Below, piece after piece: positions 38,501-51,574 of a DNA stretch of 64,000 nucleotides. The DNA is taken from assembly GCA_013398955.1 (NCBI GenBank), contig VWPU01002099.1:131913-195912 (forward strand), given 5' to 3'. The notes below the pieces were generated by a model. The model made no database searches. It had not been told where the DNA came from and saw only the letters and a list, made by a program, of their open reading frames with translations. Each line of letters starts with the position of its first letter. Within the stretch, counting starts at the first letter, position 1. The position numbers were made by a program, and so were the translations under genes. Source of the stretch: Callaeas wilsoni (taxonomy: Eukaryota > Chordata > Aves > Passeriformes > Callaeidae).

Positions 38501-40199
38501 TTTTAAACACAATTTGAAATATGCAGGAAAATAAAGAAGAGAAAATGAGACTATTAAGTTGAAAAGACAGAGGAGAGCAGTAAGAACATCCTCAGGTCTA
38601 ATATTTTTAGATGTTACTGAACAGTTGCTCAGCAGTAGCACTGGGAATAGAGTTGTAGAGTTTGTGTTCCAAGAGTCAGTGAAACCCCAGCGCAAGCAAA
38701 ATGGTGTCACTTCAGGCAGTTCTAAATCAGCTTAGTGAGTGACAGCAGTGACTACACGGGCTCTCTGGTATGTTACTGCATTATTGAAAACTAGGAAAAA
38801 TTCTAGATCAGAGATGCACTGGCTTGCTTTAAATGAAAGCAAATTATTTATCCAATGGTAATTTAAATGACCTGGAGCTTTTAATGCCAAACATTTTCAT
38901 TAATTTAACCCAAATGAATATTTCCATTTGCACAAAGTTATGTAAGTCACCACGGCATAAACAACGCCTAAACCAATGAGAACAAAAATAGCTTTTTGTT
39001 AAATCGAAGCAACAGTTTAATATTTTAATAAATTCTAAAATAACAAGATTATGAAGAAACACCTGCGACCTTAAGAAGCCTCTTTATGGATGCTGCTATT
39101 CTAATCTATTTTTCTATCAGCTCTACCTTATTATTCTCCTAATACTAATTCCAGCAAAGGGATGAAAGACATGACAAGTGCCACCTGTTTTCTTCATATC
39201 CAGTGTGCAATATTCGTCTTTCTCACAAAATCAGCCTACTCATACAGGGCTGTCTTTCGATAAGACTAAGAGATACTTGAAGATATTTCAAAGCATTTAC
39301 CTGTGGGCAAGCCACCGTACACCTCAGAAGGTACGAGTGTAATGTAATTCTCAGAGGAGCACACAGCAAGGACCTCACCCTGAAGAGAAACTTTGATTAC
39401 ATGACATTGCTTCCCTTCTGCTGTGTTCCCATACTGACATAGAACATTAAAATTAACACAGAATGCATTTTTGCATTGAGCATCTCTTCTTGCCTCCAGA
39501 TTAAAAACACAGATTCTATTTTCCTGCTCTTAAGATCAATTACCTTTCATGCTGCAGCCAGCTCTTCCATTTGTAATTTTCATATAATCTTCACAGTGAT
39601 TTTGCTAGAAGAAAACAAATAAATTCATGCAAATTTCTTCAACCTTAGCATCAACAGTTGTAGACAGGTTATGTTAGGCTAAAGTTATTTACATTGATGT
39701 TTTAAATTGGTTCTTAAGGGGAAAAGAACTTTTAGAGAGATGATCTGGTCTTGGCTTCCAGAAACATGCTATACAACAATTCAAATTTTCTCCTTTATGG
39801 CTATAAAAAATCTATAATTAATTTTTGCAAGTCCATGAAGACTAATTACTGATTCTTGGGCCTTTAACCCCAAAGTCCCAGAGAAAATAAATATTTCTTT
39901 ATAGATTTATGTCTCAAATTCACATAACACCTGCAAACAGCAAGAAGGGTGCCTTATTCTATCCATCAAGTTTGGTGACAGATTAATGGGAAAACATATA
40001 ATATGAACAAAATACTAAAAATAAATCGGTAGTGCCAAAAACTAGGATTGCATTCTCAAGCGTATCTTTGCTTCCACAAAGTTACAAAATTAGTATGTCA
40101 CAAAATATTTTGTGTGTACAGAGCCAGAACGACATTTGCACCTAATGCTCAATGCTCATAAAGGATGAAAATATCCTCATTACATAATATATCAAAATG
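35510..40199. other. About 4.7 kb of AT-rich sequence without genes
   Basis: Frames of 114-115 codons (36,898-37,245 and 38,366-38,710, both minus) are hydrophobic in composition but carry no recognisable family motif and no codon pattern that sets them apart. A 16-bp perfect palindrome at 40,099-40,114 is AT-rich and expected by chance. Confidence 0.55.
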
Positions 40200-40580
40200 C
40201 CTGAAGGCGACATCAAAGAACAGGTAATAGGGGAATCATATGAAATGTTGTAGAGAGCCAGCTGTAGGGGGTAGGGGAGCCTGGAAACATGATACCATAC
40301 CAGATTGTGCTAAAGATGCCATTCTCCCTTTGCATTCACTGGTAGCATGCAAACAACGGCAACGGTGTTCTTCATGGTGTATGGTGCCCACATAGCCAGG
40401 GCTTGATGCCTTCGACTTAACTTGGTCATTTAGCACTTGACCTACAGCCCTCCAAAGAATGCTTCCTCTGAGTTTGGAAGGCTTTACATTAAGCCCTCGC
40501 ATAACTAGCACGTGGTGACCGTGACATTTTTCACACACCTTCTACAGATTTACTAAAAATTGACAAAACAGACTAACGCA
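40200..40580 (-). other. CpG-retaining segment with a 100-codon open frame, unidentified
   Basis: Nine CpGs occur in about 400 bp, several times denser than in the flanks. The minus frame 40,538-40,236 is open for 100 codons, begins with a Cys/His-rich stretch (CEKCHGHH) and has further Cys and His residues near its middle, but it starts at a GTG and matches no domain I know. CpG retention can mean a relatively young insertion, an unmethylated site or former coding sequence. I do not call a gene. Confidence 0.3.
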
Positions 40581-43500
40581 CGCTACCACAACTATGCATC
40601 TTAATACACCTCCAAATCAAAATTACATTAAAGTTGATATCAACTGGACACATTAAATAGAAAATTATTAAAGTATTAGTTTATAAATAATTAAATTATT
40701 TTTAGTGTATCAATTACATCCCTCTAAATAACAGATAAGTTTTCTGGATTCTAGATATGTTAGTCATGAAAATGTGTTGTTACTGTGCCTCTACAGTGTT
40801 GTGTTACCTGCCACTGAAACTTTCCATGAAAGAGTGCTTTCTTCCTCTATCAAGGCCAGTTCGTGAGTTATAATTTTAAAAGGATAGAATTTTTCCTAAA
40901 TAAAAAATAATCATCTGTAAATGAAGCTGAACAAAGACCTAGGATGTTTAAAGAGTTTCTGATGCTCCATTAGGATCACTAGGGACATAAAAATGGTCTG
41001 ACAAATACTAATGTTCCAAAAGGGATTGTGTTTAAATTGATTTTAAGTCAAAATAATAAATTACTTTTCGTGTACATTCTATAAAAACCAGTGAATCTAA
41101 GAGCACATTATGTGATCTTGGGTAGGAAACTGCACATTCTTGGAACGTGAAAGAATTGAATTCGTGCTTAAAGGGAGATGGAGATCATTATTACAACACT
41201 ATGAAGAAAATAAGTGATTTTGGCTTTACAACCTTTTCTCCTCAATATTATGATTATGCCAGATTCTGCCTTGAAATTACAGAATTTACGTAGATAATAG
41301 AAAATTACAAAAATAAAAAGCACAAGATAGGATAAAAGGAACAAAATCTTGTAGCTTTCCAGCTTTTTTAATCTAGAAAAATTTTTCCTATTTATCTAGA
41401 TTTTTGAGATACTTGTCAGTGCCATTTCTGAACTTCTTGCATATAATAATGAATTTGTTCTCCCCAAATTGGTCCAAGACAGAAATAGAAACTGCCACTT
41501 TACCAGAGGATTAAAATAATACTTTCTTCACCCAAAATCACTCAAAAATACTTTGGGCAACACTGGAAACCGAACCCGAATGCATATGTACAGAGCTTAT
41601 TTATGAAGTCAGTTTTTCTTCATAGTAAGGATGGATGTGGCAGCAGTGATGTAATAATTGACATTTTATATGCATTAAGCCTCAGTAATAAGAAAGGAAT
41701 GGCCTCAAAAATAGTTAAATCCACACCCAGCCAGGCACTTCAATTACCAGGAGAGCTGGAAACAACCTCCTGAGAACTTGCATCTATTATATGGAAAAGC
41801 ATTTACAAGATGACTGCATTTACGCATTTTGTAGTATAATCTGACCAGAAAAAAAAAAAAGAAAAAAAGAAGAAAAAAAAAAAAAAAACAAACAAAAACA
41901 AAGAATATATACAGCAAAAAAAGATATTTCTCTGCTATTTGAAATAGACACTTAGCCCAAAAGAAGGAAAGAAGATGGAAGTAGCAGCCACATTTGCATG
42001 CTCTATCAAAGACACATTTCTGCTGTTGAAAATTGGAGAAATTCAGAGAAGATGAGCCCTGAAGGTGATGTACTTTGCAACTATGCCCCATATTTCTTGT
42101 GCTGGCTTGCATGCTTAAAATGCCTGTAATCCTGACATTCTAACAGCAACAAAAGTGTTCAAGAATGAAAGCTTGCTTGTACTATTGCCTTGCGAATTGC
42201 AGCAATGGCTGCTTTTGAGAAACATCCTTTTAACCTTGAAAAGGATTGATGTCTTCATGCAGAGATGTATGGGGATATATGCTCTGTAGATGTGAGCAGT
42301 CACATCACCTTGAAGGCTACAGCTATCTGCAGAGATCTATGCAGTTGCAGGAACTAGTTAATCACTACATAGTTTGGGCATTGGCTGGATTTATAATCAC
42401 TGCTCTAACAATGCAGTTGAATCCTGTTTTCACTTTAGGGAAGTTGTATCACAACTGTGACCAAATTAGAAGCTTCAAGGAAAAAAAAACAAATCTGATT
42501 ATGTTGATTTGTTAATATGATAATGGAATTCTGATACCATGACAAATTTTGTTGCATGCAATATTAATCCAAATAGCAGTTAAAAAACACTACTATAAGA
42601 TTAAAAGAAACACCTGACAAAGTCTTCTATATACCCGTGATTCAGATGTAAAGCATCAGACTACCTTTCCATCCAGCAATGACCCAAATTACTCAAAATG
42701 TCATTCCGACTCCTTTTTAACAGCTTCTTACTTTTGCATGCCACCTAATAATGAGCTACTCAAGACAGCAAGGAGGTAGCTCAAGGAATATGTTGCAGGA
42801 AGAACACAGATGTCACTAGCAATGAAAAAAGCAACAGAAATTATATTAATGCTCTAAGATGTCACAGGGTAACATGTATTTTAGCCTTTATTCACTACAT
42901 CAAATCTTGAAGTTCTCAAGTTTTTCAGCTATTGATCTGGGAAAATAAAATTAAAAGCACTAAAAACAAACCCTCTCTTCACCCCAAAAAAAAAACAACG
43001 AAGCCCAAACCCTAACACAAAATAACACTCCAATACCCACCTTAAATTTTCTGTAGTATCAATGGACAGGGTTAAGTTAGTTCATGTTCTGTTCACAAGA
43101 AACTGATACAATTATTCTGTCCTCCTCTACCTATCCAATACAAAATGCAAGTTATGGACTGAGCTGCCTTTGCCCCCTATTTTTTACTGATTTATTCAGC
43201 ATTCTTAAAGCTTCCTGTCACAATTCAGAAGGGTTTGACACATATTTGAAATTTCCTGGGTGTATTTTGTCTTCCCACTTGGATATTTCTACTCCATACA
43301 TTACATGTGTTCAACATCTCGTGTATGTGAGACACGACAGTATCACTGTTCACTGCAAAAATATGAATGCGTACTCATTTCCAGCCAAGAAATCCCAAAG
43401 AACAAGATGTCATCATTGGGAATTCGGAATGGGCCTATATTTTTCTTGCTACAAAGCACCGTATTTACAGAGCAGCATATTACACTTTGCCTCAAAATAA

Positions 43501-45259
43501 CACCAGCAGAGAACTAAGCCATTTGTGCCAAACAATTCTCCAACTGACTAGAGTTGGAGAGAGTGAAGATGACCATGTAAATCTCTACCTAGAAAGCCTT
43601 CACACAGGAGTACAAGTATAGGTAGCACTGACTGCTAAGGTTCCAAGTAGCAAGGCACAATAAGGTGAATGAAACAGACAGGGTGGAAAGAAAGTAGGTA
43701 ATAAAGTCAATTCAGTAATGCTCAAGAGTAGTCTGTGTCCATGTGTATGCGTTTGTCTGTCTATACACTGTGTATGATCCTCCTTGTTGTGAAAAAAAGT
43801 AATAACTCCACAAGCCTTGGGGAAGATCAGTCAAACAATAAGGGAAAGACACTTTTCTCCACTACAGATGGCACCATCAGCATGAACAAAGGCAATATTT
43901 TTGTCATTACCTCTGCAGAACCCAAATTTTCCTCTGACTCTCTGTATGGTCAGCAATTGCCTTAATGTCAGTGCTCGAAGAGTAGAAGAGAAGCTATAGA
44001 ACTGCTGAAAAAACATGAGCCAGAGACAGGGACCAAATGAATGAGTCCTATGTATAACGTATGAGATTTGACAGATCTGTAGACGCTGCTGCTAAATGAT
44101 TCACAACCCTAGGAGAACCAAACTGACAACTTCAGCAGTCTTTCTGAGAAATACTACCTTTGTCAGCCAAATTTCAAGAATTTCTAAAGCCTTCCAAAAG
44201 AAAATGAGTAGAGTTCCTCAAGACCAGGCAATAGTAAAAGCAACATGAGTAGCACTTCAGGATCAGAAAGGTAAAAAACAAATTTAAAGGTAAAACCTTA
44301 AACATGACAAATTTAAATCCACTTAGCCGATAACCAGAGGGCAATCATAAACATTAAAAAAAAACATATTAACAAAAAATACACCATCTCTATGGGTCTT
44401 TGGGTTTAGGCTTAATAAAACTGAGATGACAGCAGAACTGGAACAGTTACTCATTGCTAAAGGCAAAATTATGTATGTTAAAACAACAGTCAAAATGCCA
44501 TCACCTAAAACGTGTCACAAACAATGTTCCTCGGCAACTGGTTTTATAATCCGCTCTACTGAAAGGAGCTTCTCTGAGTGCAGCAATGCATAAAACATCT
44601 CCTAAATTCCGAGCTAGCATGACAGCTTTGTTACCACAGGCAGTATTTGCTTGCATATGAGGGTAAGGGCTGTAGACACTTGAAAGCACGGGCTTCTTTA
44701 GATACCTGCTTTTGAAAGGGTGTCGCAGTCATTTGTTGTCTCAAGGCAGAAAGGCTCACTAATATATTTGCCAACGCTAAAAAAAAAGAAAAAAAGGAAA
44801 AAGTCTTTCATTCCATGTTTAACTAGTGCTACCTTTCCCTAAAACAGAATATAAACATGTAAGAGTCCCAGCTAATCTTGTGTTTAGAAATGTGAATGGA
44901 AATATGCATGCCTTTGAAATCCAGATTGCCTCTCCCTTCCTTCAACATCACAAGCAGAAACCGAGCCTTAATTCAGCATTGGATTTGATGCATTTATATG
45001 CATTATTTATATTCGCTATTCCTGGAAATCAATACATCACTCCTTCAGCCAGCCAAACATCCAAATCACTTTTCAGTGTAACTTTCCTGCCATGATTCAG
45101 CTGACAAGAACACAGATGCATTCAAATTTAAGGGACTTCCTAAGTAAACACTTGCTTGAAGACCTATGCAGAGAGCTGGGGAAATTATACTAATTGCACT
45201 CACAGCAACCATTTCTGCCCATCTAGAGCTTTAAGCAAAACAGTCGAACATTTCAATTT
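40581..45259. other. AT-rich sequence with an A-rich tract, no gene recognised
   Basis: A 56-bp A-rich tract lies at 41,847-41,902. Open frames reach 138 codons (43,084-43,500, plus) and overlap two other plus-strand frames, so they are treated as chance. A 62-codon minus frame at 44,501-44,689 and an 89-codon plus frame at 44,826-45,095 read as fairly protein-like but have no recognised motif. Confidence 0.5.
41847..41902 (+). repeat. A-rich low-complexity tract
   Basis: Long A runs are interrupted by single G or C residues, ending in acaaacaaaaacaaag. No SINE or LINE body is recognised upstream. Confidence 0.9.
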
Positions 45260-46121
45260 TCAATGAAAAAAGAGAAAACAAGGCAAGTGAACAGAATAAC
45301 AAGAATTAACTCCTAGGGTATAACTAAACCCATAAAATTTCAGAGTCTTTCCCTCTGGAGAAGCAAATGTCCATCCAGCTGGTTGCTTTCCCTTCACTCC
45401 AGGTACCACCATTCACGGTATGACACAAAAGTGTTCTAGAGATAGCAAGGCCTGATTTCAGTGGCACTTACCTGTTGGTGCAACTCATCTCAGCCATTTG
45501 TCCATCAGTTTGCAAGCCATCCTCGTGCCACCATTGCCATTAGCAGCTTCCGCCAGTTATGCCTTGTATCCAAAGCTTCTCCAAACCTCACAGTCCCCTC
45601 TGAATTTCTCTTTTAAAGACTGTTTCCTTTCCATGTTAATATGAGTGGCCTACAATTTTTCACTTTTCTTTTTGTTATAAATGCATCTTAAATATGTCAC
45701 CACATCTTGAGCAATGCAATAACGTTTCAGGTCTGTTTGCTGATGCTTTCACTGCATCTCCTCCTCTGCCCCAGATACATCAACTGTATCTTCCATCACC
45801 ACTCTTCTTCCAGTCTCCTTGGGAGGGCTGAAGGTGGATTTAGCTTTTTGTTCCATCAGCTTGGCTCCAAGTCTTTCAGCCATTGCTCTTAAAACACTTA
45901 TCCTTCCTTTAGTTACCCAAAGTTTCCACATGAAGGAGACCAATGTGCTGCAGAGAAAGCATCTGGTTCAACAATCCATATGTATTTGCACTCGCATCCA
46001 GGTCCCTAAATAACTTTTCTAAAACAAAAAGATTATTTTTTTTAGGTATGAACGGACTAATCTCTGCCTGGCCCATAATGCACTTGGAATTAACTTCTTT
46101 CACCCATTCAGTCTGTGTTCT
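45260..46121 (-). pseudogene. Candidate decayed coding sequence, identity unknown
   Basis: On the minus strand one frame is open for about 70 codons (about 46,121 to the stop at 45,911-45,909). The next frame then runs for some 227 codons to 45,260, interrupted by stops at 45,751, 45,652, 45,559, 45,487, 45,460 and 45,415. The frames join near 45,907-45,916. The first part includes a heptad-like helical stretch (LRAMAERLGAKLMEQ), then an acidic segment, then a basic segment containing CKLMDKWLR. The last part contains GW and GKTL separated by six residues. Stops are fewer than expected for the base composition, and the translation reads as protein-like, but other frames here are also fairly open, which weakens the case. 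A T-rich acceptor-like site precedes 46,018, and an exact CAG/GTAAGT donor-like site lies at 45,474-45,466. I recognise no family. Alternatives are a decayed gene or exon, an old viral insertion, or chance. Confidence 0.3.
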
Positions 46122-46134
46122 TCACATTTGTCAG

Positions 46135-46153
46135 AAAAAAAAAAAAAAAAAAA
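46135..46153 (+). repeat. A19 homopolymer
   Basis: An uninterrupted run of 19 A residues next to the candidate decayed coding region. As a retroposon tail it would fit a plus-strand transcript, opposite to the coding-like frames, and no AATAAA lies just upstream, so it is not evidence that the region is a processed retrocopy. Confidence 0.95.
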
Positions 46154-49100
46154 TAGGCATAAAAAAGCGTCTTCGAAGATTCAGATAACTAGCTTGGTAT
46201 GATAACTGGTTAAAACACTGACATCTGTTTCTATCACTAATATACTAATTCCTGTTTTATTGAGGAAGTAGAAATATAATTCTTTAAGGTCCTATTGCAA
46301 AAGGCAATAAAGTTGTGGAAGGTAAAGAAGCAGCACTGTACAACCAGTAAAAACACTTAGGATTGGTATAACATGTTCTTTTGCATCATATAATTCCTGT
46401 TCAGTATTAGGAAAAAGCAACTATTTCTGCGGACTTTTAAATATTTCATTCATCAGTACTTCCCAGTTATCACATAAACAGGCTAGCGAGATTTCTAATT
46501 GAGAAAACTGTGTATTAATTACCATCACTTACACGCTTCCAAGGCAAAAGTAAATATTTTGGCTTGTTTCAGGTTGCTGAAACAGGGCGATCGGATGGAG
46601 TAAACACTGGACAAAAAACAGCCAAAACCAAAAACTTAAGCCAAAAAGGAAGGTTTGAGAGGGAGAAAAAGGGTAAGATCATTGCTACCTAAACTACCAT
46701 AAAAAACAAGTCAGCTTTTGTAGTTGTTGACTCTGCAATAATATGGAACAGCCATTTTGGTAAACATTATTTGATATTTACCATCAGAGTCTCAAAGGAA
46801 AAATCTCCATGGATATTTGAATTTTCCTTTGCTTCTCTTAAACTTGTCAGTGAAGAAAGATATCTCACGCTTTTAGTCACCATCAACACAAAAAGATAAA
46901 ATTGAATACATTCAACTCACTCCTAGCAAAAGCAATACTGAGAACAAATGTTCCTTCTCTCCCATACACACACATTTATCCCTGGTGACAGAAGTACAAA
47001 AAACCACATTTGAGCATAGTTACGTAAGCAAGAACAAATTGTTTAGTAAACAAAGTTAAAAGTTACCAAATATGCAAAATTGCCTTGTCTGAATCACATA
47101 TAAAAGCCATTAAAAAACTAAACTAACAATGCAAAATATGGCTAGATTTCCATATATAATCACAAACAGGAGCACTAATTGTGCATATACATATTAATCT
47201 TTGCATGTGGAAGTTTTTTCAGCATTTTCTTTTTCTGCAACAAATTTAAACATGTCACACTGTATTCAACCATGGCATACTTGGTAACAAGGACTACAGT
47301 AGAATTGTACCTTGTACACTGAAGTTATGAGTAATAAAAGATACCAACTTGATAAGCTGAAAAAGACATAGCAAATCTATTTTTATTCTTTAAAAAAATT
47401 GTTTGGTTTTTTTTACAGTTATGTAAAGGAAGCAGCAAGCAGATTTATTTGCTAATACTGATGGGGAAGGGAAAAGAGCGTTGACTTAAAGAACAACATC
47501 ACTGACTGCTGTCATTCCTTTTTCTTAGACAACGAAAGACATTCAAACCCTTAGTATTCCATAAAGTCTAGGAAGCAAACCTGTTCCCAAAATTATTTAT
47601 GCCAAATAGAAAATTATTCCACTACAGCCAAATCTCATAAAAATGGAAATTTAAAAATCACAATCTGAGATGTACATTTTTCAATAAAATAGCCTGACAT
47701 GTTAATTTATTTTTTTTTAATATATGGACATAAACATTCATTTTGTTGCAAAAATGCAAGACAAAATAAGGCCTGTTTCACATTTCCCCAGCTGGAGAAT
47801 TACCAGCAAAATATGAGTACGTATCTGTGAAAGGCTGATATGTGTTTCCCATTTTCTAGTTCGATTTAACACAAACTTTTAGCACAAAGCTCTGTCCACC
47901 AGCATATTCTTTCTTTTTTCACGCCCATATTTAAAACAACATCGTTGGCCTTACTGGTTAAGTCCTGTCCAATTTCCTAAGCCAGTTGTCTGGAACTGGG
48001 GAGCTGGATCCTTACTTCTGTATAAACTTCCTAACCAACAGGTGAATCAAGTAATAGTAACTCACTAGGTGAGTTAATCCCCCACCTTATAGAAATGTGT
48101 TGGAAGAACCCTGTGAATTATGTTCCCATGTAAATTAATACATGTCATCCTGGGCTTAATCTTCGTCAGCTGAGAAACAGGAACATAGGCCCTGGAGATG
48201 GAGCAACACCATACCAGTGGTCATGCAGTACTAAATGCTTTTCACAGCTCTCTAGAAGGATTTAATCTGAGAAGCATGCACAATGCATGTTTCACACACA
48301 CTTCAAGAATTAGGCATTTAAAAACATCACAGACACAAACACTTCTGCTTCCCAGTGGCTGGAATTCTTTTATCCAATAGCCCAGTGGCTAAATCATTTG
48401 TTCAGGAAAGCACTGCACAATGTTGTATCTTCAGCCTGAGAAGGCTGAAATATGTATATTTCCCTGCAGAAAGCACATCCCCAGCATACACAGGGTGTCT
48501 GGTACGACATAATTCACCTTCCCACTAAAGCCACGCCACTGAGCAAACCATGATTCATGATTTACTAGACCAGAAAGAGGACTGATTCATTGCATGACTG
48601 TGACCCTCTCTCCTGGGGATAAAGATGTTCTCTTGGGAGAATACCTCAACCCCTTCACCCAGGCTTTCTGCAGAATCTCATTCAATTGAATGAGCATATG
48701 ATGGTCTGCTGTCAACACATACTTGATCTTACTTAGGTCTATATGAGGCAAAGAGCTAACTAAGCTTGACCTTACCAGTCAAAAATATAAGCTGAGTCTG
48801 TGATACTACAGCTAATAATACAGTTACAAGAAAGAAAAATGAAGGATTCATAAAGTGATACTGACCACTGAGCATTGAATGTAAAAGAGTCCTCGCTAGT
48901 CTCATTCTCAAATCACAGTGCTTCTGGTAGATTGACCACAGCTCGCAGGTAAATTACTTAACTCCCAAGCAGAACAGGGGAGAGAATTGGAAGGGCAAAA
49001 AGTACATAAAGGATCACGATAGAGACAGTTCAATAAGTGACAAAAAGAAAGCAAGAAAAGCAACCTCTCGCCACCAGTGGACTCACCCAGCCAGAGCGAT

Positions 49101-51476
49101 GCCCCAGCAACAGCTATCCTGGAAAAAACTCTCCCCCTCTTCCCATACCCCATCACACACATTTTATTGCTAAGCATAACATCATATGCTATGAGACATC
49201 CATTTGGTCAATTGGGGTCAGCTGTCCCAGCTCCATCCCCTCCTATCATCTTGCCCACCCCCAGTCTACTCACTGAGGTGGCAAAGTGAGAAACAGAGAA
49301 AGCCTTGATGCTGTGCAAGGACTGTTCATCAGTAGTTAAAACATTGGTATGTTACCAACATTGGCTTGGTCACCAGCCTAAAATACAGCACTGTGTGGAC
49401 TGCCATGAAGAAAATCAGCCAAATTTTCCACCCTCAACTGAACTCAGTACATGCTGAATCAGCTAAGACTGCCTTCACGCTCCTCCTAATTTCCAGGCCC
49501 CTACATTTGTCTTCTTTCACAGAACTAAATGTGCAAACAAGCAGAACCACCTTAGCATCCTCAGCTCAGGAAACAGATTTTTCTCTCCTACTCATGAAGT
49601 CTTGGATGTTTAGGAGCTGGCTTGAGATGCGGCATCCAGCTGCTATAAATCAAGATTTCCTTTTAGTCGTTTCCCCTGTTATTCAGCCAGTACTCAAGGG
49701 AGCACAGGGATGCCATGAGATGAGAAATACTAACATGTGGAAAACCTGAAGGTGTATTAGCACACCTGCTGCTATCACTGCAGCCCATGGAGAGCAAATG
49801 AACTCAATTCTTCACTTTTTATATGGGTATAAATAGTCCATTTGGGGAAAAAAAAAGCACTCTCTGTAAACAGAAGATTAAAATGTTATAGGAAGGCTAT
49901 ACTTTATAGGACGAACAAGCAAGGGTCTCATTCTGACCTAAATTAATACCTATAGAAAAATCACTCATTACCTCCAAACTTTGAGAGTATTTACAGTTGG
50001 AGACAAACACTGCACCTTCCAACATCCAATTTATTTGTAGGGTGCCCCAAGACCTTGGTAAGTGGGTCCTACAGCTGCAAAACATTACAAGTCATTTACA
50101 CCATTACAAAATGTTCAACAACAGTTGCAGCTTAACAGCAGTGACTCAAATCTGTCAGCAAAGGCTGCAGAACAAATGCTCACCCCGGCTCAGTTCCTTC
50201 AGTGGCATTTTGGCACTGCCACCAGGCTGACAGCTGCTCTGGCTGGTTTGTAGCACATAAGGAAGCCTTGTGTGGGACCAACACAACCCAGCGAGACCAG
50301 GGACAGCCCTGCTCCCTGGAGGAAGGAGGAGAGAGCATTGTCACACTTCTGGGTCTCAGCTGATCTCTGCTTGCTCCACCAGCCCTAAGGGGTTTTTAAT
50401 ACCAGAGGGAAAGGCACCTCAGCCTGTGACACAGAGTTATTTACAGTGGTAACTTCTCATGGCTGCAGACAGCCACACACAAGCACAGCACAGATCTGCT
50501 GTTTGCTTGTCATTCCTGGGCAAGCTATGTCTGGATTAGACTACAGGTGTATTCTAACTCCATGAAAAATAAGCCCACTTTCGCCTCTTGCCAAAGAAAA
50601 GAACCAGGAAGACTGCAGTTAACATTAATTCTGGCACACATCCACAGAAGGGACTTGTCCTTTCAAACTAGAAATCTTGCCTGCATTTCAGTATCTTTTT
50701 ATAGAAGACATGACATAGACTGCAACCCATGTGATGCTACTGTGCTATTCAAGCCAATTTGAATTTTTCAAGTAGGATTTCCTGGTATATGCTACCATGT
50801 ATTTCAAGATATATTGAGGATGTTCCCATCAGTCCTTGTTGCTGTCATCAGTAAAAACAAATTTTTCTTGGCAAAATTTTTCTGTCTATATTATAGTACA
50901 TATTGATTAAATACATGATGTAGAAAATTAAATGGGCAGTGAAAATATAGATGACTTTTCTAGAATGACATGTTTTCAAATGCATTATTCTATGCTGATT
51001 TAACTTAATTACGAAGAAAAATTTGCAAATTTATTTAATTGGTACCTCCTAAGCTCTGTTAATAACGACATTTTTTCATCATTACTTATGGGATGTGTCT
51101 ATAAACATAAGGTAGGATGCACAAAACACCCTCTGTGAGATGATACACTCCTAGCTAAGTTTTATTAAAGAATATTGGATTTTTCCAACTACAACAGCAA
51201 GCCTAAGGTGGGTTTCTCAAGCACAGGAATGCTATATACTACTGCCTAGATCCAGCCCACACATACACTTTGGTTGGATGTCTGTACCAGGTGCCCAGAT
51301 CTCTGCTGTACCCCTTACGAAGTGAATACCAGCTGCCTGTATGCAGCCCACAGGAGGAGAGGAGACACAGGAGTGGTGCCCAGCTTGCAGAGGTGTTTGT
51401 GAGGAGAGCACGTAGTTCCTTTTATGGCTCTTGCCCCAAAGCACGAGGCAGAGCTGACTGTGCAACCACCATCCCT
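46154..51476. other. About 5.3 kb of sequence without recognised genes
   Basis: The sequence is AT-rich to about 48 kb, then has G+C-richer patches at 48,900-49,740 and 50,150-50,450 with overlapping open frames on both strands (127 codons at 49,366-49,749, plus). None has a recognised motif. A small inverted repeat (8-bp arms, 3-nt loop) lies at 48,059-48,077. Confidence 0.55.
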
Positions 51477-51574
51477 AGGGCCTGATTGTCCACTCCATTT
51501 CACATGTCATGGTTGTGCAGTGGAAATCAATGAAGTTATACAGCCAGAAAATTGGTGAAACAGAGACCGGCCCT
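51477..51574 (+). mobile_element. Probable ancient palindromic amniote repeat (MITE-like)
   Basis: The block begins agggcctgattg, has an interior aatcaatgaagttatacagc followed by cagaaaattggtg, and ends gaccggccct. This order resembles an old short repeat of reptile and bird genomes that begins and ends with complementary gggcctgatt/aatcaggccc-type termini and carries a tcaatggagttaca core. Here the termini are only partly complementary (agggcc and ggccct), as expected after long decay. The family name is not assigned because I am working from memory, and the match is diverged. Confidence 0.4.

Noticed and set aside
40099..40114. 16-bp perfect palindrome cacaaaatattttgtg
   Set aside because: AT-rich, and close to chance expectation given the base composition.
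40632..40645. 14-bp perfect palindrome agttgatatcaact
   Set aside because: A few palindromes of this length are expected by chance in 64 kb.
43084..43500. 138-codon plus-strand open frame
   Set aside because: Two other plus-strand frames overlap it, which indicates low stop density and not coding. No motif was recognised.
45466..45474. Exact consensus splice donor (CAG/GTAAGT) on the minus strand
   Set aside because: A perfect 9-mer donor is expected about once per two such windows counting both strands, so alone it does not prove an exon.
45907..45916. Ten bases gtaactaaag that look like a GT...AG intron joining the two coding-like frames
   Set aside because: Ten bases is far below any spliceable vertebrate intron. 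An indel in decayed sequence is more likely.
46135..46153. A19 run as a retrocopy tail
   Set aside because: It is on the wrong strand for the adjacent coding-like frames, and there is no polyadenylation signal just upstream.
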